Of a stretch of DNA of 64,000 nucleotides, positions 18,034 through 28,209 are shown in pieces. How positions within the stretch are numbered: the first letter of the stretch is position 1; the number at the start of each line of letters is the position of its first letter. The stretch comes from Streptomyces sclerotialus. GTDB lineage: Bacteria; Actinomycetota; Actinomycetes; Streptomycetales; Streptomycetaceae. Below the pieces are notes generated by a model, which worked only from the letters and a program-made list of their open reading frames with translations, did not search any database and was not told the origin of the DNA. The position numbers and the translations under genes were made by a program. The stretch covers positions 5,332,001 through 5,396,000 of the forward strand of contig NZ_JBFOHP010000002.1 of NCBI RefSeq assembly GCF_040907265.1, written 5' to 3'.

Positions 18034-18465
18034 GTGTTCTGGTTCTTGCTCATCGCGTTGGTCGCGGTGGTCGCCGTGGTCACGCTCGCCGTGGTCGGTG
18101 GCGGTGACGGCGGCGCGCTGCGGGAGGCCGAGCCCGAGCGGCTGCACGACCCCCTGCCCGCCGACCGCCCCTGCACCCGTGCCGACGTGGAGGAGGTACG
18201 GCTGCCGCCCGCGCTGCGCGGTTACCGCATGAACGACGTGGACGACGTGCTGGACCGCCTCGGCGCCGAGCTGGCCGAGCGGGACGCCCGGATCGCCGAG
18301 CTGGAGGCCGCCCTGGCGGGGGCGAACGCCGCCGCGATGGGCGGAAGCCCGGGGCTGGTGGCGGACGAGCGCCCGGGGACGCCGGACGCCGCGCCGGACC
18401 AGGGCACCGACCTGCGGAAGCCCGCGGGCCCCGGCGAGACCCCCGAGGGCGGTGAGCCCGCGTGA
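18034..18465 (+). CDS. DivIVA-domain membrane protein
   Basis: 143 residues if translation starts at GTG 18034, which lies 6 bases after GGGGAG; ATG 18028 and ATG 17992 are alternatives. One N-terminal membrane segment (WFLLIALVAVVAVVTLAVVG) is followed by a short cytosolic part with the DivIVA-type stretch LRGYRMNDVDDVLDRLGAEL and a coiled-coil AERDARIAELEAALAGA, then a Pro/Gly/Asp-rich tail. The motif is the N-terminal DivIVA lipid- or partner-binding turn, so a role in polar growth or division is plausible but unproved. The stop overlaps the start of tag (GTGA), so they are coupled. Rv1209 occupies the same place in M. tuberculosis. Confidence 0.85.
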   Translation: MFWFLLIALVAVVAVVTLAVVGGGDGGALREAEPERLHDPLPADRPCTRADVEEVRLPPALRGYRMNDVDDVLDRLGAELAERDARIAELEAALAGANAAAMGGSPGLVADERPGTPDAAPDQGTDLRKPAGPGETPEGGEPA

Positions 18466-19070
18466 GCGGCGTCGAGACCGCGCCGGACGGCGTGCCGCGC
18501 TGCCCCTGGGGCATGACCGCGGAAACGATGGCCGACTACCGCGCGTACCACGACACCGAGTGGGGCCGCCCGGTGCACGGGGACGACGCGCTGTTCGAGC
18601 GGATGTCCCTGGAGGCGTTCCAGTCGGGCCTGTCCTGGATCACGATCCTGCGCCGCCGCGAGGGGTTCCGCGCCGCCTTCGCGGACTTCAGGATCGCCGA
18701 GGTCGCGCGGTTCACCGAGGACGACGCCGCCCGGCTCCTCGCCGACCCGCGCATCATCCGCAACCGCCTCAAGATCTCCGCGATGCTGGCCAACGCCCGG
18801 CTCGCCGCCCAGCTGGCTCCCGGTGAGCTGGACGCCCTGATCTGGTCGTACGCCCCGGACCGTGCGGACCGCCCGGTGCCCCGCAGCACCGCCGACGTCC
18901 CGCCGGTCACCCCGGAGTCGACCGCGCTCGCCAAGGACCTCAAGAAGCGCGGCTTCCGCTTCGTCGGCCCGACGACCGCGTACGCCATGATGCAGGCCTG
19001 CGGGCTGGTCAACGACCATCTCGCCGACTGCCACGTCCGCGCGGCCACGGAGGCGGCAGCGGCGGCGTGA
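18462..19070 (+). CDS. tag: DNA-3-methyladenine glycosylase I
   Basis: 202-residue base-excision enzyme removing 3-methyladenine from DNA. Clear motifs are RCPWGMTAETMADYRAYHDT and EWGRPVHGDDALFERMSLEA at the N-terminus, QSGLSWITILRRREGFRAAF (helix-hairpin-helix region), KRGFRFVGPTTAYAMMQACG and VNDHLADCH at the end. The Cys/His residues of the N- and C-terminal motifs form the structural zinc site of TagI. GTG 18462 overlaps the DivIVA-gene stop by 4 bases. A hairpin follows. The same gene order (DivIVA protein, tagA) occurs in mycobacteria. Confidence 0.95.
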   Translation: MSGVETAPDGVPRCPWGMTAETMADYRAYHDTEWGRPVHGDDALFERMSLEAFQSGLSWITILRRREGFRAAFADFRIAEVARFTEDDAARLLADPRIIRNRLKISAMLANARLAAQLAPGELDALIWSYAPDRADRPVPRSTADVPPVTPESTALAKDLKKRGFRFVGPTTAYAMMQACGLVNDHLADCHVRAATEAAAAA

Positions 19071-19075
19071 GACCC

Positions 19076-19100
19076 GTGCGGGGCCGGCCGGGCCCCGCAC
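19076..19100. terminator. bidirectional hairpin between tag and enoyl-CoA hydratase genes
   Basis: Perfect 10-bp stem GTGCGGGGCC (19076-19085 with 19091-19100), loop GGCCG, filling the gap between two converging stops. Confidence 0.6.
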
Positions 19101-19106
19101 CGCCGC

Positions 19107-19907
19107 TCACCGCCCGACGAAGTGCGGCTTCTCCTTCTTCACGAACGCCTGCACCGCGATCACGTGGTCCTCCGAGGCCCCGGCCCGCGTCTGGAGCTCG
19201 TCCTCCTTGGCCAGCGTCTCGGGCAGCGAGTGGTCGGTGCCGTACGCCAGCGACTCCTTGATCGCGGCGTACGCGGCGGTCGGCCCCTGCGCCAGCCGCA
19301 GCGCCAGCGCGCGGGCCTCCGAGGCCAGCTCGGCGGCGGGCACCACCTTGTTCGCGATGCCCAGTTCGTACGCCTCCTGGGCGCTGACGTTGCGGGGGAA
19401 GAGCAGCAGGTCGGCGGCGCGGCCGTGGCCGATCAGCCGCGGCAGCGTCCAGGACATGCCGGAGTCGGCGGTCAGCGCCACGCCGGCGAAGGAGGTGTTG
19501 AAGGAGGCGGAGTCGGCGACGAGGCGGTAGTCGGCCGCCATCGCGAAGCCGGCGCCGGCCCCGGCCGCGACTCCGTTCACCGCCGCGACCACCGGCTTCG
19601 GCATGCCGGTGAGCGCCTCGACGATCGGGTTGTAGTGCTCGCGCACGGTGCTCATCGTGGCGCCCTCGCCGCTCGCCCGGTCCTTCTCCAGCGAGCCGAT
19701 GTGCTCCTTGAGGTCCTGCCCGACGCAGAAGGCGCGCCCCGTGGCGGTCAGCAGCACGGCCCGTACGGCGGGGTCGGCGGCGGCCTCGCGCGTGGCGTCA
19801 CGGAGGGCGACCTTGGTCTCCGTGTCGAGCGCGTTCATGGCATCGGGGCGGTTGAGCGTGATCGTGGCAACGCCGTCGGTGACGTCGTAGAGCACGGTGT
19901 CGGCCAT
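19107..19907 (-). CDS. enoyl-CoA hydratase/isomerase family protein
   Basis: 266-residue crotonase-fold protein. The oxyanion-hole segments are visible: AFCVGQDLKEHIG and VAAVNGVAAGAGAGFAMAAD. The position of the usual second glutamate reads SFAGVALTADSGMSWTLPRL, with Asp rather than Glu, which is common in the PaaG/MenB-side clades. The C-terminal KKEKPHFVGR is typical. Such enzymes hydrate or isomerise acyl-CoA double bonds in fatty-acid or phenylacetate breakdown, and the exact substrate cannot be assigned. ATG 19907 has a GGGATCC-type site. It stands alone between converging tag and the divergent DUF3117 region. Confidence 0.9.
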   Translation of the reverse strand: MADTVLYDVTDGVATITLNRPDAMNALDTETKVALRDATREAAADPAVRAVLLTATGRAFCVGQDLKEHIGSLEKDRASGEGATMSTVREHYNPIVEALTGMPKPVVAAVNGVAAGAGAGFAMAADYRLVADSASFNTSFAGVALTADSGMSWTLPRLIGHGRAADLLLFPRNVSAQEAYELGIANKVVPAAELASEARALALRLAQGPTAAYAAIKESLAYGTDHSLPETLAKEDELQTRAGASEDHVIAVQAFVKKEKPHFVGR

Positions 19908-20234
19908 GGTGGGATCCCCTCCGTCGCGGCTCGGGCTGCGGGAGAAGTGCAGCCGGCGATCAGGATGCCGGAGATCATCCGCGCTGTCGTGTGACGTACA
20001 TCAAAGAATGGTGGTGTGCCGGACGACGGCGGGTGGCGCAGTATCGCAGGTGACTCCCCGAATTGGGTGGTTTTGCGAATGTGCGTTGCCGAAGGGATGC
20101 CCGCTGATGTTGGTCATCGGGTCCTGCGATGCGGGATAATGACATGGAAGCAATGTGTTCGATGCCGGTGACGCGTGCCCCTCTCCAGAGGGCCGTCGGC
20201 TGACGATGAGCTGGTTTCAGGAAGGGGAACGAGC
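19908..20234. other. intergenic region upstream of the DUF3117 gene
   Basis: About 330 bases between divergent genes, less GC-rich than average around 19990-20160. It contains a possible promoter at 20110-20140 for DUF3117. The other half must hold the enoyl-CoA hydratase promoter; I could not point to it. No further ORF with plausible codon use. Confidence 0.5.
20110..20140 (+). promoter_or_regulatory. putative housekeeping-type promoter for DUF3117
   Basis: TTGGTC (20110-20115), 19-base spacer, GATAAT (20135-20140), about 95 bases ahead of the DUF3117 start. Spacer is at the long end of the sigma-HrdB range. Visual match only. Confidence 0.4.
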
Positions 20235-20402
20235 ATGGCGGCCATGAAGCCGCGGACGGGCGACGGCCCGCTCGAGGTGACCAAGGAGGGGCGGGGCATC
20301 GTCATGCGCGTTCCGCTCGAAGGCGGCGGTCGGCTCGTCGTCGAGCTGACTCCCGACGAAGCCAAGGCTCTCGGCGAGGCCCTGGACAAGGTCAGCGTCT
20401 GA
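20235..20402 (+). CDS. DUF3117 small conserved protein (55 aa)
   Basis: 55 residues from ATG 20235 after GGAAGGGGAACGAGC. The sequence MAAMKPRTGDGPLEVTKEGR leads into GIVMRVPLEGGGRLVVELTP and DEAKALGEALDKV, which is almost the whole DUF3117 family consensus. It is near-universal in actinobacteria; the M. tuberculosis homologue is Rv1211, reported as a small calcium-responsive, calmodulin-like protein, although no EF hand can be seen here. Folds as a short beta-sheet with one helix by eye. An independent single-gene transcript with its own promoter. Confidence 0.92.
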   Translation: MAAMKPRTGDGPLEVTKEGRGIVMRVPLEGGGRLVVELTPDEAKALGEALDKVSV

Positions 20403-20536
20403 CGCAGGCGCAGCCTCACCGAATTGCCGGCCCCGGCGGACGGCGCGCACACGATACGCGCCCGTTCCCGGGGCCGTGTCGTATCCCGGACGTAGACCGG
20501 CGGCCCGGAAATACGCGTCCGTATGTACACGCGCAG

Positions 20537-20565
20537 GCGTACGGGGCATCAGCCCCGGCGTACGC
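20537..20565. terminator. bulged hairpin between DUF3117 and methyltransferase genes
   Basis: Inverted repeat GCGTACGGGGC / GCCCCggcGTACGC with a 3-base bulge and ATCA loop, followed on the plus side by GCTTTCG. It lies in the gap between converging genes. Confidence 0.45.
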
Positions 20566-20644
20566 GCTTTCGTCAGGTCGCACCCTACGCACCCCTACTC
20601 ACCCGCGGAGCAGGGGGCCCCGCACACACGTTCCCCGGGCGGCG

Positions 20645-21328
20645 TCAGCCGCGTTTGACCGCGCACAGCAGGCCGTCGCCCACCGGCAGCAGCGACGGCA
20701 CCAGCTGCACGCTCTCGCGGATGGACCGCAGCAGCTCCCGCAGCCGCTGTATCTCCGCAGGCTGCACGCCGGAGTCGACGGTCCGGCCGTCGGCGAAGAT
20801 GCCCTCGAAGCAGACCACGCCGCCGGGCCGCAGCAGGCGCAACGATTCAGCGAGATAGTCGGCGTACTCCATGCGGTCGCCGTCGCAGAAGACCAGGTCG
20901 TAGCCGCCGTCGGCGAGGCGGGGGAGGACGTCCAGGGCGCCGCCGGGGATGAAGCGGGCGCGGTTGCCGGCGAAGCCCGCGGCGCGGAACGCCTGCCGGG
21001 CGAACTGCTGCCGTTCCGGTTCCAGGTCCACGGTGGTCAGGACGCCGTCGGGGCGCATGCCGTGCAGGAGGTAGATGCCGGAGACGCCGGTACCGGTGCC
21101 GATCTCCGCGACGGCCTTGGCGTCCGCGGTGGCGGCGAGCAGGCTCAAGGCCGATCCGGTGCCGGTCGAGACCGTGCGGATGCCGGCTTCCCGGGCCCGG
21201 TCACGGGACCAGTGCAGGGCGGCGTCGGCCGTGTCGTCGATGGTCCCGGCGCCGTAGGCCTCGGCGAATGCCAAGCTCGTCTGCCGGTTGCCGGTAATGG
21301 CCCTCTCCTGTCCCCGTAGTTGACGCAA
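20645..21328 (-). CDS. O-methyltransferase (class I SAM-dependent)
   Basis: 227 residues starting MRQLRGQERAITGNRQTSLA. Class I SAM-binding motifs: AVAEIGTGTGVSGIYLLHGM (motif I glycine loop), TVDLEPERQQFARQAF (acidic end of strand 2), YDLVFCDGDRMEYADYLAES and LLRPGGVVCFEGIF. The layout is the catechol/caffeoyl-CoA O-methyltransferase type, and the same gene (Rv1220c) lies divergent from sigE in mycobacteria. The methyl acceptor is unknown. Its start is 153 bases from the sigE start, so the region holds divergent promoters. Confidence 0.92.
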   Translation of the reverse strand: MRQLRGQERAITGNRQTSLAFAEAYGAGTIDDTADAALHWSRDRAREAGIRTVSTGTGSALSLLAATADAKAVAEIGTGTGVSGIYLLHGMRPDGVLTTVDLEPERQQFARQAFRAAGFAGNRARFIPGGALDVLPRLADGGYDLVFCDGDRMEYADYLAESLRLLRPGGVVCFEGIFADGRTVDSGVQPAEIQRLRELLRSIRESVQLVPSLLPVGDGLLCAVKRG

Positions 21329-21352
21329 CCGTGACTGTATCCGCTGAGTGCG

Positions 21353-21378
21353 GGAACCCGCAGATGGGACCGGGCGTT
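21353..21378 (+). promoter_or_regulatory. ECF-type promoter upstream of sigE (possible autoregulation)
   Basis: GGAAC at 21353-21357 and CGTT at 21375-21378 are separated by 17 bases, the classical -35/-10 pair of extracytoplasmic-function sigma factors of the SigE/SigH/SigR kind. The start point would be about 21385, giving a leader of about 95 bases before the preferred sigE start. It lies in the short divergent region with the methyltransferase gene. Visual match; the pair is close to the mycobacterial SigE consensus as I remember it. Confidence 0.55.
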
Positions 21379-21481
21379 AGGAAGAAACAGGGGGGATGCG
21401 CAGGTGAAGACGGAAGAGAACCACAACCCGGACCAAATGCAGGTCAAAACTGCTTATCCGGAGCTAACGGGTGAGGTGGAT

Positions 21482-22261
21482 ATGGTAGGGGCTCTACTGG
21501 ACACCACCAGAGCCACCAGGGGAGGTGCGGCTGCGGCGGGTGACCGAAGAACGCTGCGGCGTTTTCGAAGGTCGGCCGGCGAGCCGAAATCCGTGACCAA
21601 CAATGCTGACCGTGCCCGCTCGAACGACTCCGCACCCACCGCGACCTTCGCCGCCGATGCGGAATCGCAGGCGTGGACTCCGCCCAGCTGGGAGGAGATC
21701 GTCAGCACCCACAGCGCTCGTGTCTACCGTCTCGCCTACCGCCTGACGGGAAACCAGCACGATGCCGAGGACCTCACCCAGGAGGTCTTCGTCCGCGTCT
21801 TCCGTTCGCTCTCGACGTACACCCCCGGCACGTTCGAGGGCTGGCTGCACCGCATCACCACCAACCTCTTCCTGGACATGGTCCGCCGCCGGCAGCGGAT
21901 CCGCTTCGACGCGCTGGGTGACGACGCCGCCGAGCGGCTGCCCAGCCGCGAGCCGTCGCCGCAGCAGCACTTCAACGACACCCACTTCGACGCCGACGTG
22001 CAGCAGGCGCTGGACACCCTCGCGCCCGAGTTCCGCGCCGCCGTCGTCCTGTGCGACATCGAGGGCCTGTCGTACGAGGAGATCGCCGCGACCCTCGGGG
22101 TGAAGCTCGGTACGGTCCGCAGCCGCATCCACCGGGGCCGTTCCCACCTGCGCAAGGCGCTCAAGCACCGTTCACCGGCGGCGCGCGCCGAGGAGCGGGA
22201 GCGCGAGCGGCAGCAGCGCGCCTTCGCGCCCCTGGCGACAGGGGAGGTCGGAATCGCGTGA
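21482..22261 (+). CDS. sigE: ECF RNA polymerase sigma factor, SigE type
   Basis: 259 residues from ATG 21482 ([20 protein letters not shown]); a GTG at 21404 would add 26 residues, but those codons have much lower third-position GC and overlap the leader. Region 2 is seen in [20 protein letters not shown] to [20 protein letters not shown] sequence (here [18 protein letters not shown]), and region 4 in [20 protein letters not shown], then [20 protein letters not shown]. The following gene is a zinc anti-sigma factor, overlapping by 4 bases. This is the orthologue by position of M. tuberculosis SigE (Rv1221), not of the S. coelicolor protein that carries the name SigE. Role: transcription of envelope/stress genes, probably including its own. 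Confidence 0.92.
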   Translation: MVGALLDTTRATRGGAAAAGDRRTLRRFRRSAGEPKSVTNNADRARSNDSAPTATFAADAESQAWTPPSWEEIVSTHSARVYRLAYRLTGNQHDAEDLTQEVFVRVFRSLSTYTPGTFEGWLHRITTNLFLDMVRRRQRIRFDALGDDAAERLPSREPSPQQHFNDTHFDADVQQALDTLAPEFRAAVVLCDIEGLSYEEIAATLGVKLGTVRSRIHRGRSHLRKALKHRSPAARAEERERERQQRAFAPLATGEVGIA

Positions 22262-23382
22262 GCGGTAGCGGCGGTCAGTCCCCCGCTGAGCAGCATCTCG
22301 GCGACCGCCTTGCGGCTCTGGTCGACGGGGAGCTGGGGCACGATCAGCGTGAGCGGGTGCTCGCGCACCTCGCGACCTGCGGCAAGTGCAAGGCCGAGGC
22401 CGACGCCCAGCGGGAGCTGAAGAACGTCTTCGCGGAAATGGCCCCGCCCGGGCCCTCCGACGGGCTGCTCGCCCGTCTGCAGGGGCTGCCCGGGGGGGAT
22501 CCCGGCGCGCCCGCCGGCCGGCTCGGTGAGGGCGGTCTCGGGCGCGGGTCCTTCGGCCGTGGCGGCCTGGACGGTGGCGGCTTCGGCCGCGGCGGCATGT
22601 CGTTCGCGTACGCCCCCTCCGCGGACGCGCACGCGGCCCCCGGGCTGCTCCCGCGGCCGGACGGGCGGGGCTTCCGGATACACGAGCGCGCCGCGGAGCG
22701 GCCTGCCGCCGCGGCAGCCGGTTCCGCGGGCGCGGGCCACGCCGGGGGATCGCCCCGGCGGCGCTTCGCGTTCGCCGCGGCGGGCGCGGTCTCCCTCGCG
22801 GCGTTCGCGCTCAGCGGCGCGCTGCCGCTGGAGGCCGCGGTCGACCCGGCAGCGGGGCGCGGCGAGGGCGCGAACAGCCCGCTGTCGGCCTCCCCGGCCG
22901 CCGAGGCGAGCGGTGCCGCCGGGCGCGAGCAGCGGCCGGTCGCGGCGCGCGGTTCGCGCGACCGGGACGCGCTGCTCGGCGTCCTGCAGGGCCGGGCGAC
23001 ACCGGCCGCCCGGTCCGCCGAGTTCTACCCCGCGGCAGCGTCCCTCCCGGTGCGGTACGCCACCCCTCTGCTCAGCGACGGCACCGGGCACCTGACCCCG
23101 CACATAGCCCCCGGCCGTCCCGGCTCGTCCGGATCCGGTACGGCCGCCGGCACGGGTGCTGCGCCGGGTACGCCGGCGGGGGCCTCCCACGGGTTCACCG
23201 AAGCGGCGGCCGGTACCGGCAGCGGCTCGGGCACCGCGGGCGCGTCCGGCGGCCGCGGCCCGCTGCCCTCGGCGCTGGCCTCCCCGTCCTCGCCGGGCGC
23301 CACCGCCTATCCGGCCCCGCCGCTGCCGCCGCTGGAGCCCAAACGGCCCCTGCTGACGCGTAGCGCCCCGGCGGCTCCCTGA
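22258..23382 (+). CDS. rseA: zinc-binding anti-sigma factor (RseA type)
   Basis: 374 residues; GTG 22258 overlaps the sigE stop (GTGA), so the two are translated together. The N-terminal 60 residues hold the ZAS motif HLATCGKC with His37, Cys41 and Cys44, which binds zinc and captures the sigma factor. A long Gly-rich region follows, then one hydrophobic stretch ([20 protein letters not shown]) that could be a membrane anchor, then about 180 residues of Pro/Gly/Ala/Ser-rich sequence. Mycobacterial RseA (Rv1222) is much shorter, so the low-complexity extension is unusual. Release of the sigma factor may be redox or proteolysis driven; which is not visible. Confidence 0.88.
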   Translation: MSGSGGQSPAEQHLGDRLAALVDGELGHDQRERVLAHLATCGKCKAEADAQRELKNVFAEMAPPGPSDGLLARLQGLPGGDPGAPAGRLGEGGLGRGSFGRGGLDGGGFGRGGMSFAYAPSADAHAAPGLLPRPDGRGFRIHERAAERPAAAAAGSAGAGHAGGSPRRRFAFAAAGAVSLAAFALSGALPLEAAVDPAAGRGEGANSPLSASPAAEASGAAGREQRPVAARGSRDRDALLGVLQGRATPAARSAEFYPAAASLPVRYATPLLSDGTGHLTPHIAPGRPGSSGSGTAAGTGAAPGTPAGASHGFTEAAAGTGSGSGTAGASGGRGPLPSALASPSSPGATAYPAPPLPPLEPKRPLLTRSAPAAP

Positions 23383-23417
23383 TCCGCCGTCAGTTCGCGC
23401 GGCGGTCTCCGCCGTCC

Positions 23418-23443
23418 CAGGGCCCGGCAGCCACCGGGCCCTG
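23418..23443 (+). terminator. hairpin between rseA and htrA
   Basis: Perfect 10-bp stem CAGGGCCCGG with CAGCCA loop (23418-23427, 23434-23443), 35 bases after the rseA stop and 108 before htrA. It could end most sigE-rseA transcripts or attenuate read-through into htrA. Confidence 0.5.
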
Positions 23444-23550
23444 CACGCGGCGGACCTGAACCTGGTTGAATCGCCGGAGGGCCGCGCATCGCGCCATGAG
23501 CGCGCCCAGGGGGCGCGCGGCCCCGCACGTGGGCGAACTGTGGGGAGAAC

Positions 23551-25383
<1,833 letters not shown>

Positions 25384-25518
25384 CCGGAACCCGCCCCGGC
25401 GCCGGCCGGGAGCCGCCCCGGCACCGAGCCGGAGCGGACCGTGGACGAGGTGCGCGCCGTCACGGATGTGCCCCCGGTGTGACGATCGTTTGCACGGTGT
25501 TGGGGCGGGTGACTCCCG

Positions 25519-25549
25519 TTGGACGGCCGGGGCCAGGTACCGTGATAGT
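25519..25549 (+). promoter_or_regulatory. putative housekeeping-type promoter for tatB
   Basis: TTGGAC (25519-25524) and GATAGT (25544-25549) with a 19-base spacer (18 if TGATAG is used), about 55 bases ahead of the tatB start. Confidence 0.45.
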
Positions 25550-25603
25550 CGGCCTGGCCGAAAGGCCGCAGGACAGGTCACGGACGGATCAAGGAGCTGC
25601 AAG

Positions 25604-26068
25604 GTGTTCTTCGACATAGGACCCCTAGAGCTGGTCGCGCTCGTGATCCTCGCCGTCCTGATCTTCGGGCCGGACAAGCTGCCCAAGGTCATCCAGGATG
25701 TGACGGGATTCATCCGCAAGGTGCGGCAGTTCTCCGACAGTGCCAAGGAGGACATCCGCTCCGAGCTGGGCCCCGAGTTCAAGGACTTCGAGTTCGAGGA
25801 CCTGAACCCCAAGAACTTCGTACGGAAGCACGTCCTGGAGAAGGAGGAGTACGGCCTCCAGGAGATCCGTGACGGCTTCGATGTGAAGCAGGAGATGGCC
25901 GAGGTCACGGAAGCCGTCCGGGGCAACGGGAGCGACGGGGACAGCGGTGTCCGCCACAGCCTCACCAAGGAGACCCCCGCGGCCGGAAGCGGCACGCCGG
26001 ACCGGCTGACCAAGCGCGAGACGCCCGCCTCCGGGGACCGTCCGCCCTTCGACGACGACGCCACCTGA
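25604..26068 (+). CDS. tatB: Sec-independent protein translocase subunit TatB
   Basis: 154 residues from GTG 25604, 7 bases after AAGGAG. Classic TatB/TatA layout: a single N-terminal membrane helix (DIGPLELVALVILAVLIFGP, with the Glu in the helix that is conserved in TatB), the hinge GPDKLPKVIQD, an amphipathic helix (GFIRKVRQFSDSAKEDIRSE), then a charged cytosolic tail ending DRPPFDDDAT. It works with TatC in receiving twin-arginine preproteins. The position after htrA is the same as Rv1223-Rv1224. The predicted promoter in front suggests it can also be expressed alone. Confidence 0.95.
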   Translation: MFFDIGPLELVALVILAVLIFGPDKLPKVIQDVTGFIRKVRQFSDSAKEDIRSELGPEFKDFEFEDLNPKNFVRKHVLEKEEYGLQEIRDGFDVKQEMAEVTEAVRGNGSDGDSGVRHSLTKETPAAGSGTPDRLTKRETPASGDRPPFDDDAT

Positions 26069-26185
26069 TAAGCCGGTATGCCCGGCTGTGTTGACGCGTA
26101 TGGCTATGCTCCCCGTGTCCGGGGTGAGGACGCCTGAGGGGGGCGGGCCGCCCACGACGCAGGGCAACGAGGAGGCTCCGCGCAG

Positions 26186-26833
26186 ATGGAGACGAAGAGT
26201 CCGGCCGGCGCACACGCGGTGTCCGCTGACACCGGGGAGAAGGTCGACGGCTACCTGAGGGCCGATTTCCCGTGGTACGGCCTGGACGAGGCCTTCACGG
26301 GCCCGCGCCGGCTGATGCACGCCGGCGTCACCCCCGAGGGCACGGTCGAGCACGGTTCGCTCGCGCACGGCGAGGAGCCCACCATTCGGGTGGAGACCGT
26401 GCCGGATGCCGAGCGCTTCACGGTCGTGGTCACCGTCCCCTGCCGCCCCGTACGGCGCAGCGCCGACGGCACGGGCGTCCTGGAGGCCACCTCGGTCTCC
26501 TCGGCGGCCTGGCTGGCCGGTTCCGGGCTGCTGAACTGCACCTGGCCGGTGCAGATGGAGCGGGCGCTGCGGCAGGACTGGCTGGAGCAGCAGACGATGC
26601 TCGCGTGGGAGCTGGCGGACGACCTGACGGGTGAGGTCTGGAGCGAGCTCACCCTTCCGGTGGACGGCGTACCGACGCCGTTCCACTACCGCGAATCGGA
26701 GTACGGCTGGGTGCTCGCCGGGTCGGCGGGCGACGGCTCGGACGGCGTGCACATCGGCGCGTACGGGCGCGGCATGAGCGCCTACGGCCTCGGCTTCGCC
26801 GTCGTCAAGGACCTCAGCGCGTACGAGGGCTGA
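26186..26833 (+). CDS. conserved hypothetical protein (215 aa)
   Basis: I do not recognise a family. The product begins METKSPAGAHAVSADTGEKV and is soluble: no signal peptide and no membrane segment. Stretches such as DGYLRADFPWYGLDEAFTGP, ADAERFTVVVTV-like beta strands (here DAERFTVVVTVPCRPVRR) and GYGRGMSAYGLGFAVV-type sequence (YGRGMSAYGLGFAVVKDL) suggest a compact alpha/beta fold. A GAGGAGGCTCC ribosome site supports the ATG at 26186. It is the last plus-strand gene of the tatB region and is followed by the hairpin at 26925-26950, after which mrp converges. Confidence 0.75.
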   Translation: METKSPAGAHAVSADTGEKVDGYLRADFPWYGLDEAFTGPRRLMHAGVTPEGTVEHGSLAHGEEPTIRVETVPDAERFTVVVTVPCRPVRRSADGTGVLEATSVSSAAWLAGSGLLNCTWPVQMERALRQDWLEQQTMLAWELADDLTGEVWSELTLPVDGVPTPFHYRESEYGWVLAGSAGDGSDGVHIGAYGRGMSAYGLGFAVVKDLSAYEG

Positions 26834-26924
26834 CCCGCCCCGCGAGGCTCACAGCGCGTACGAGGGCTGACGGCCCGCCCCGGCGTGGGACGACGGCGGG
26901 CGGGACAGGGCACCGACACGACGA

Positions 26925-26950
26925 AGGGGCGGACCCGCGGGTCCGCCCCT
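26925..26950. terminator. bidirectional hairpin between the 215-aa gene and mrp
   Basis: Perfect 12-bp arms (26925-26936 with 26939-26950) around a 2-base GC centre, just before the mrp stop codon in the convergent gap. Confidence 0.7.
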
Positions 26951-26992
26951 CGTGACGCCCGGGCACCGCCCGGTGAGCGCTCGGAGCCTGCG

Positions 26993-28150
26993 TCAGAACT
27001 TGTTGCGCGGGGTGATCCCCAGGGACATGCCCGACAGGCCGCGCTGACGGCCGCCCAGCTTCCCGGCGACCGCGCGGATCGCCGCGCCCGCGCCGGAGTC
27101 CGGGTCGGTGAGCACGACGGGCTTGCCCGCGTCGCCGCCCTCCCGCAGCCGGACGTCGATCGGAATCGAGCCGAGCACCGGCACCTGCGTACCGGTCGTC
27201 TTCGTCAGGCCCTCGGCGACCTGCTGGCCGCCGCCCGTGCCGAAGACGTCGACGATCTGGCCGTCGGGCAGCTCCAGACCGGCCATGTTCTCGACCACGC
27301 CGACGATCTTCTGGTGGGTCTGCACGGCGATGGAGCCGGCCCGCTCGGCGACCTCGGCCGCGGCCTGCTGCGGGGTGGTGACCACCAGGATCTCGGCGTT
27401 CGGCACCAGCTGGGCGACGGAGATCGCGATGTCACCCGTGCCGGGCGGCAGGTCCAGCAGCAGGACGTCCAGGTCGCCCCAGTACACGTCAGCGAGGAAC
27501 TGCTGGAGCGCGCGGTGCAGCATCGGGCCGCGCCAGACGACCGGCGCGTTCCCGGGGGTGAACATGCCGATCGAGATGACCTTCACGCCGTTCGCCGACG
27601 GCGGCATGATCATGTTCTCGACCTGGGTGGGGCGGCCCTCGGCGCCCAGCATGCGGGGCACGCTGTGGCCGTAGATGTCCGCGTCCACGACGCCGACCTT
27701 CAGCCCGTCGGCCGCCATCGCCGCCGCGAGGTTCACCGTCACCGAGGACTTGCCGACACCGCCCTTGCCGGAGGCGACCGCGTACACCCGGGTGAGCGAG
27801 CCCGGCTGGGCGAACGGCACCTCGCGCTCGGCGGTGCCGCCGCGCAGCGCGGCCGCCAGCTCCTTGCGCTGCTCGTCGCTCATCACGTCCAGCTCGACGG
27901 CGACGCTGGTGACGCCCGCCACCTTCGCGACCGCTTCCCGGACGTTGCTGGTGATCGTCTCGCGCATCGGGCAGCCGGAGACGGTGAGGTAGACCACGAC
28001 CGACACGGCGCCGTCGGCCGCGATGTCCACCGATTTGACCATCCCCAGCTCGGTGATGGGGCGGTGGATCTCGGGGTCGTTCACCGTCGCGAGCGCATCG
28101 CGGATCGCGTCCTCGCTCGGAGCGGCGGTCGTGGGCGTGTCGGTAGCCAT
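26993..28150 (-). CDS. mrp: Mrp/NBP35-family ATP-binding iron-sulfur carrier
   Basis: 385 residues. An N-terminal MIP18-like (DUF59) domain (IRDALATVNDPEIHRPITEL, VVYLTVSGCPMRETITSNV) precedes a deviant P-loop ATPase: VYAVASGKGGVGKSSVTVNL is the Walker A, VGVVDADIYGHSVPRMLG and DVLLLDLPPGTGDIAI follow. The family moves Fe-S clusters to target enzymes as a dimer. The usual pair of C-terminal CxxC cysteines seen in many Mrp proteins is absent here, as is common in actinobacteria; Cys in SGCPM is kept. Start taken at ATG 28150, although ATG 28159 three codons upstream is equally possible. Rv1229c is the mycobacterial equivalent. Confidence 0.93.
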   Translation of the reverse strand: MATDTPTTAAPSEDAIRDALATVNDPEIHRPITELGMVKSVDIAADGAVSVVVYLTVSGCPMRETITSNVREAVAKVAGVTSVAVELDVMSDEQRKELAAALRGGTAEREVPFAQPGSLTRVYAVASGKGGVGKSSVTVNLAAAMAADGLKVGVVDADIYGHSVPRMLGAEGRPTQVENMIMPPSANGVKVISIGMFTPGNAPVVWRGPMLHRALQQFLADVYWGDLDVLLLDLPPGTGDIAISVAQLVPNAEILVVTTPQQAAAEVAERAGSIAVQTHQKIVGVVENMAGLELPDGQIVDVFGTGGGQQVAEGLTKTTGTQVPVLGSIPIDVRLREGGDAGKPVVLTDPDSGAGAAIRAVAGKLGGRQRGLSGMSLGITPRNKF

Positions 28151-28209
28151 GTACTGCATAGTACGGCCGCGCAAAGCGCGTCCCAAAGGCCCGTCGGACG
28201 ACGTGTGCG

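Noticed and set aside
21404..21481. N-terminal extension of sigE from GTG 21404
   Set aside because: Third-position GC is much lower than in the gene and it overlaps the leader downstream of the ECF promoter.
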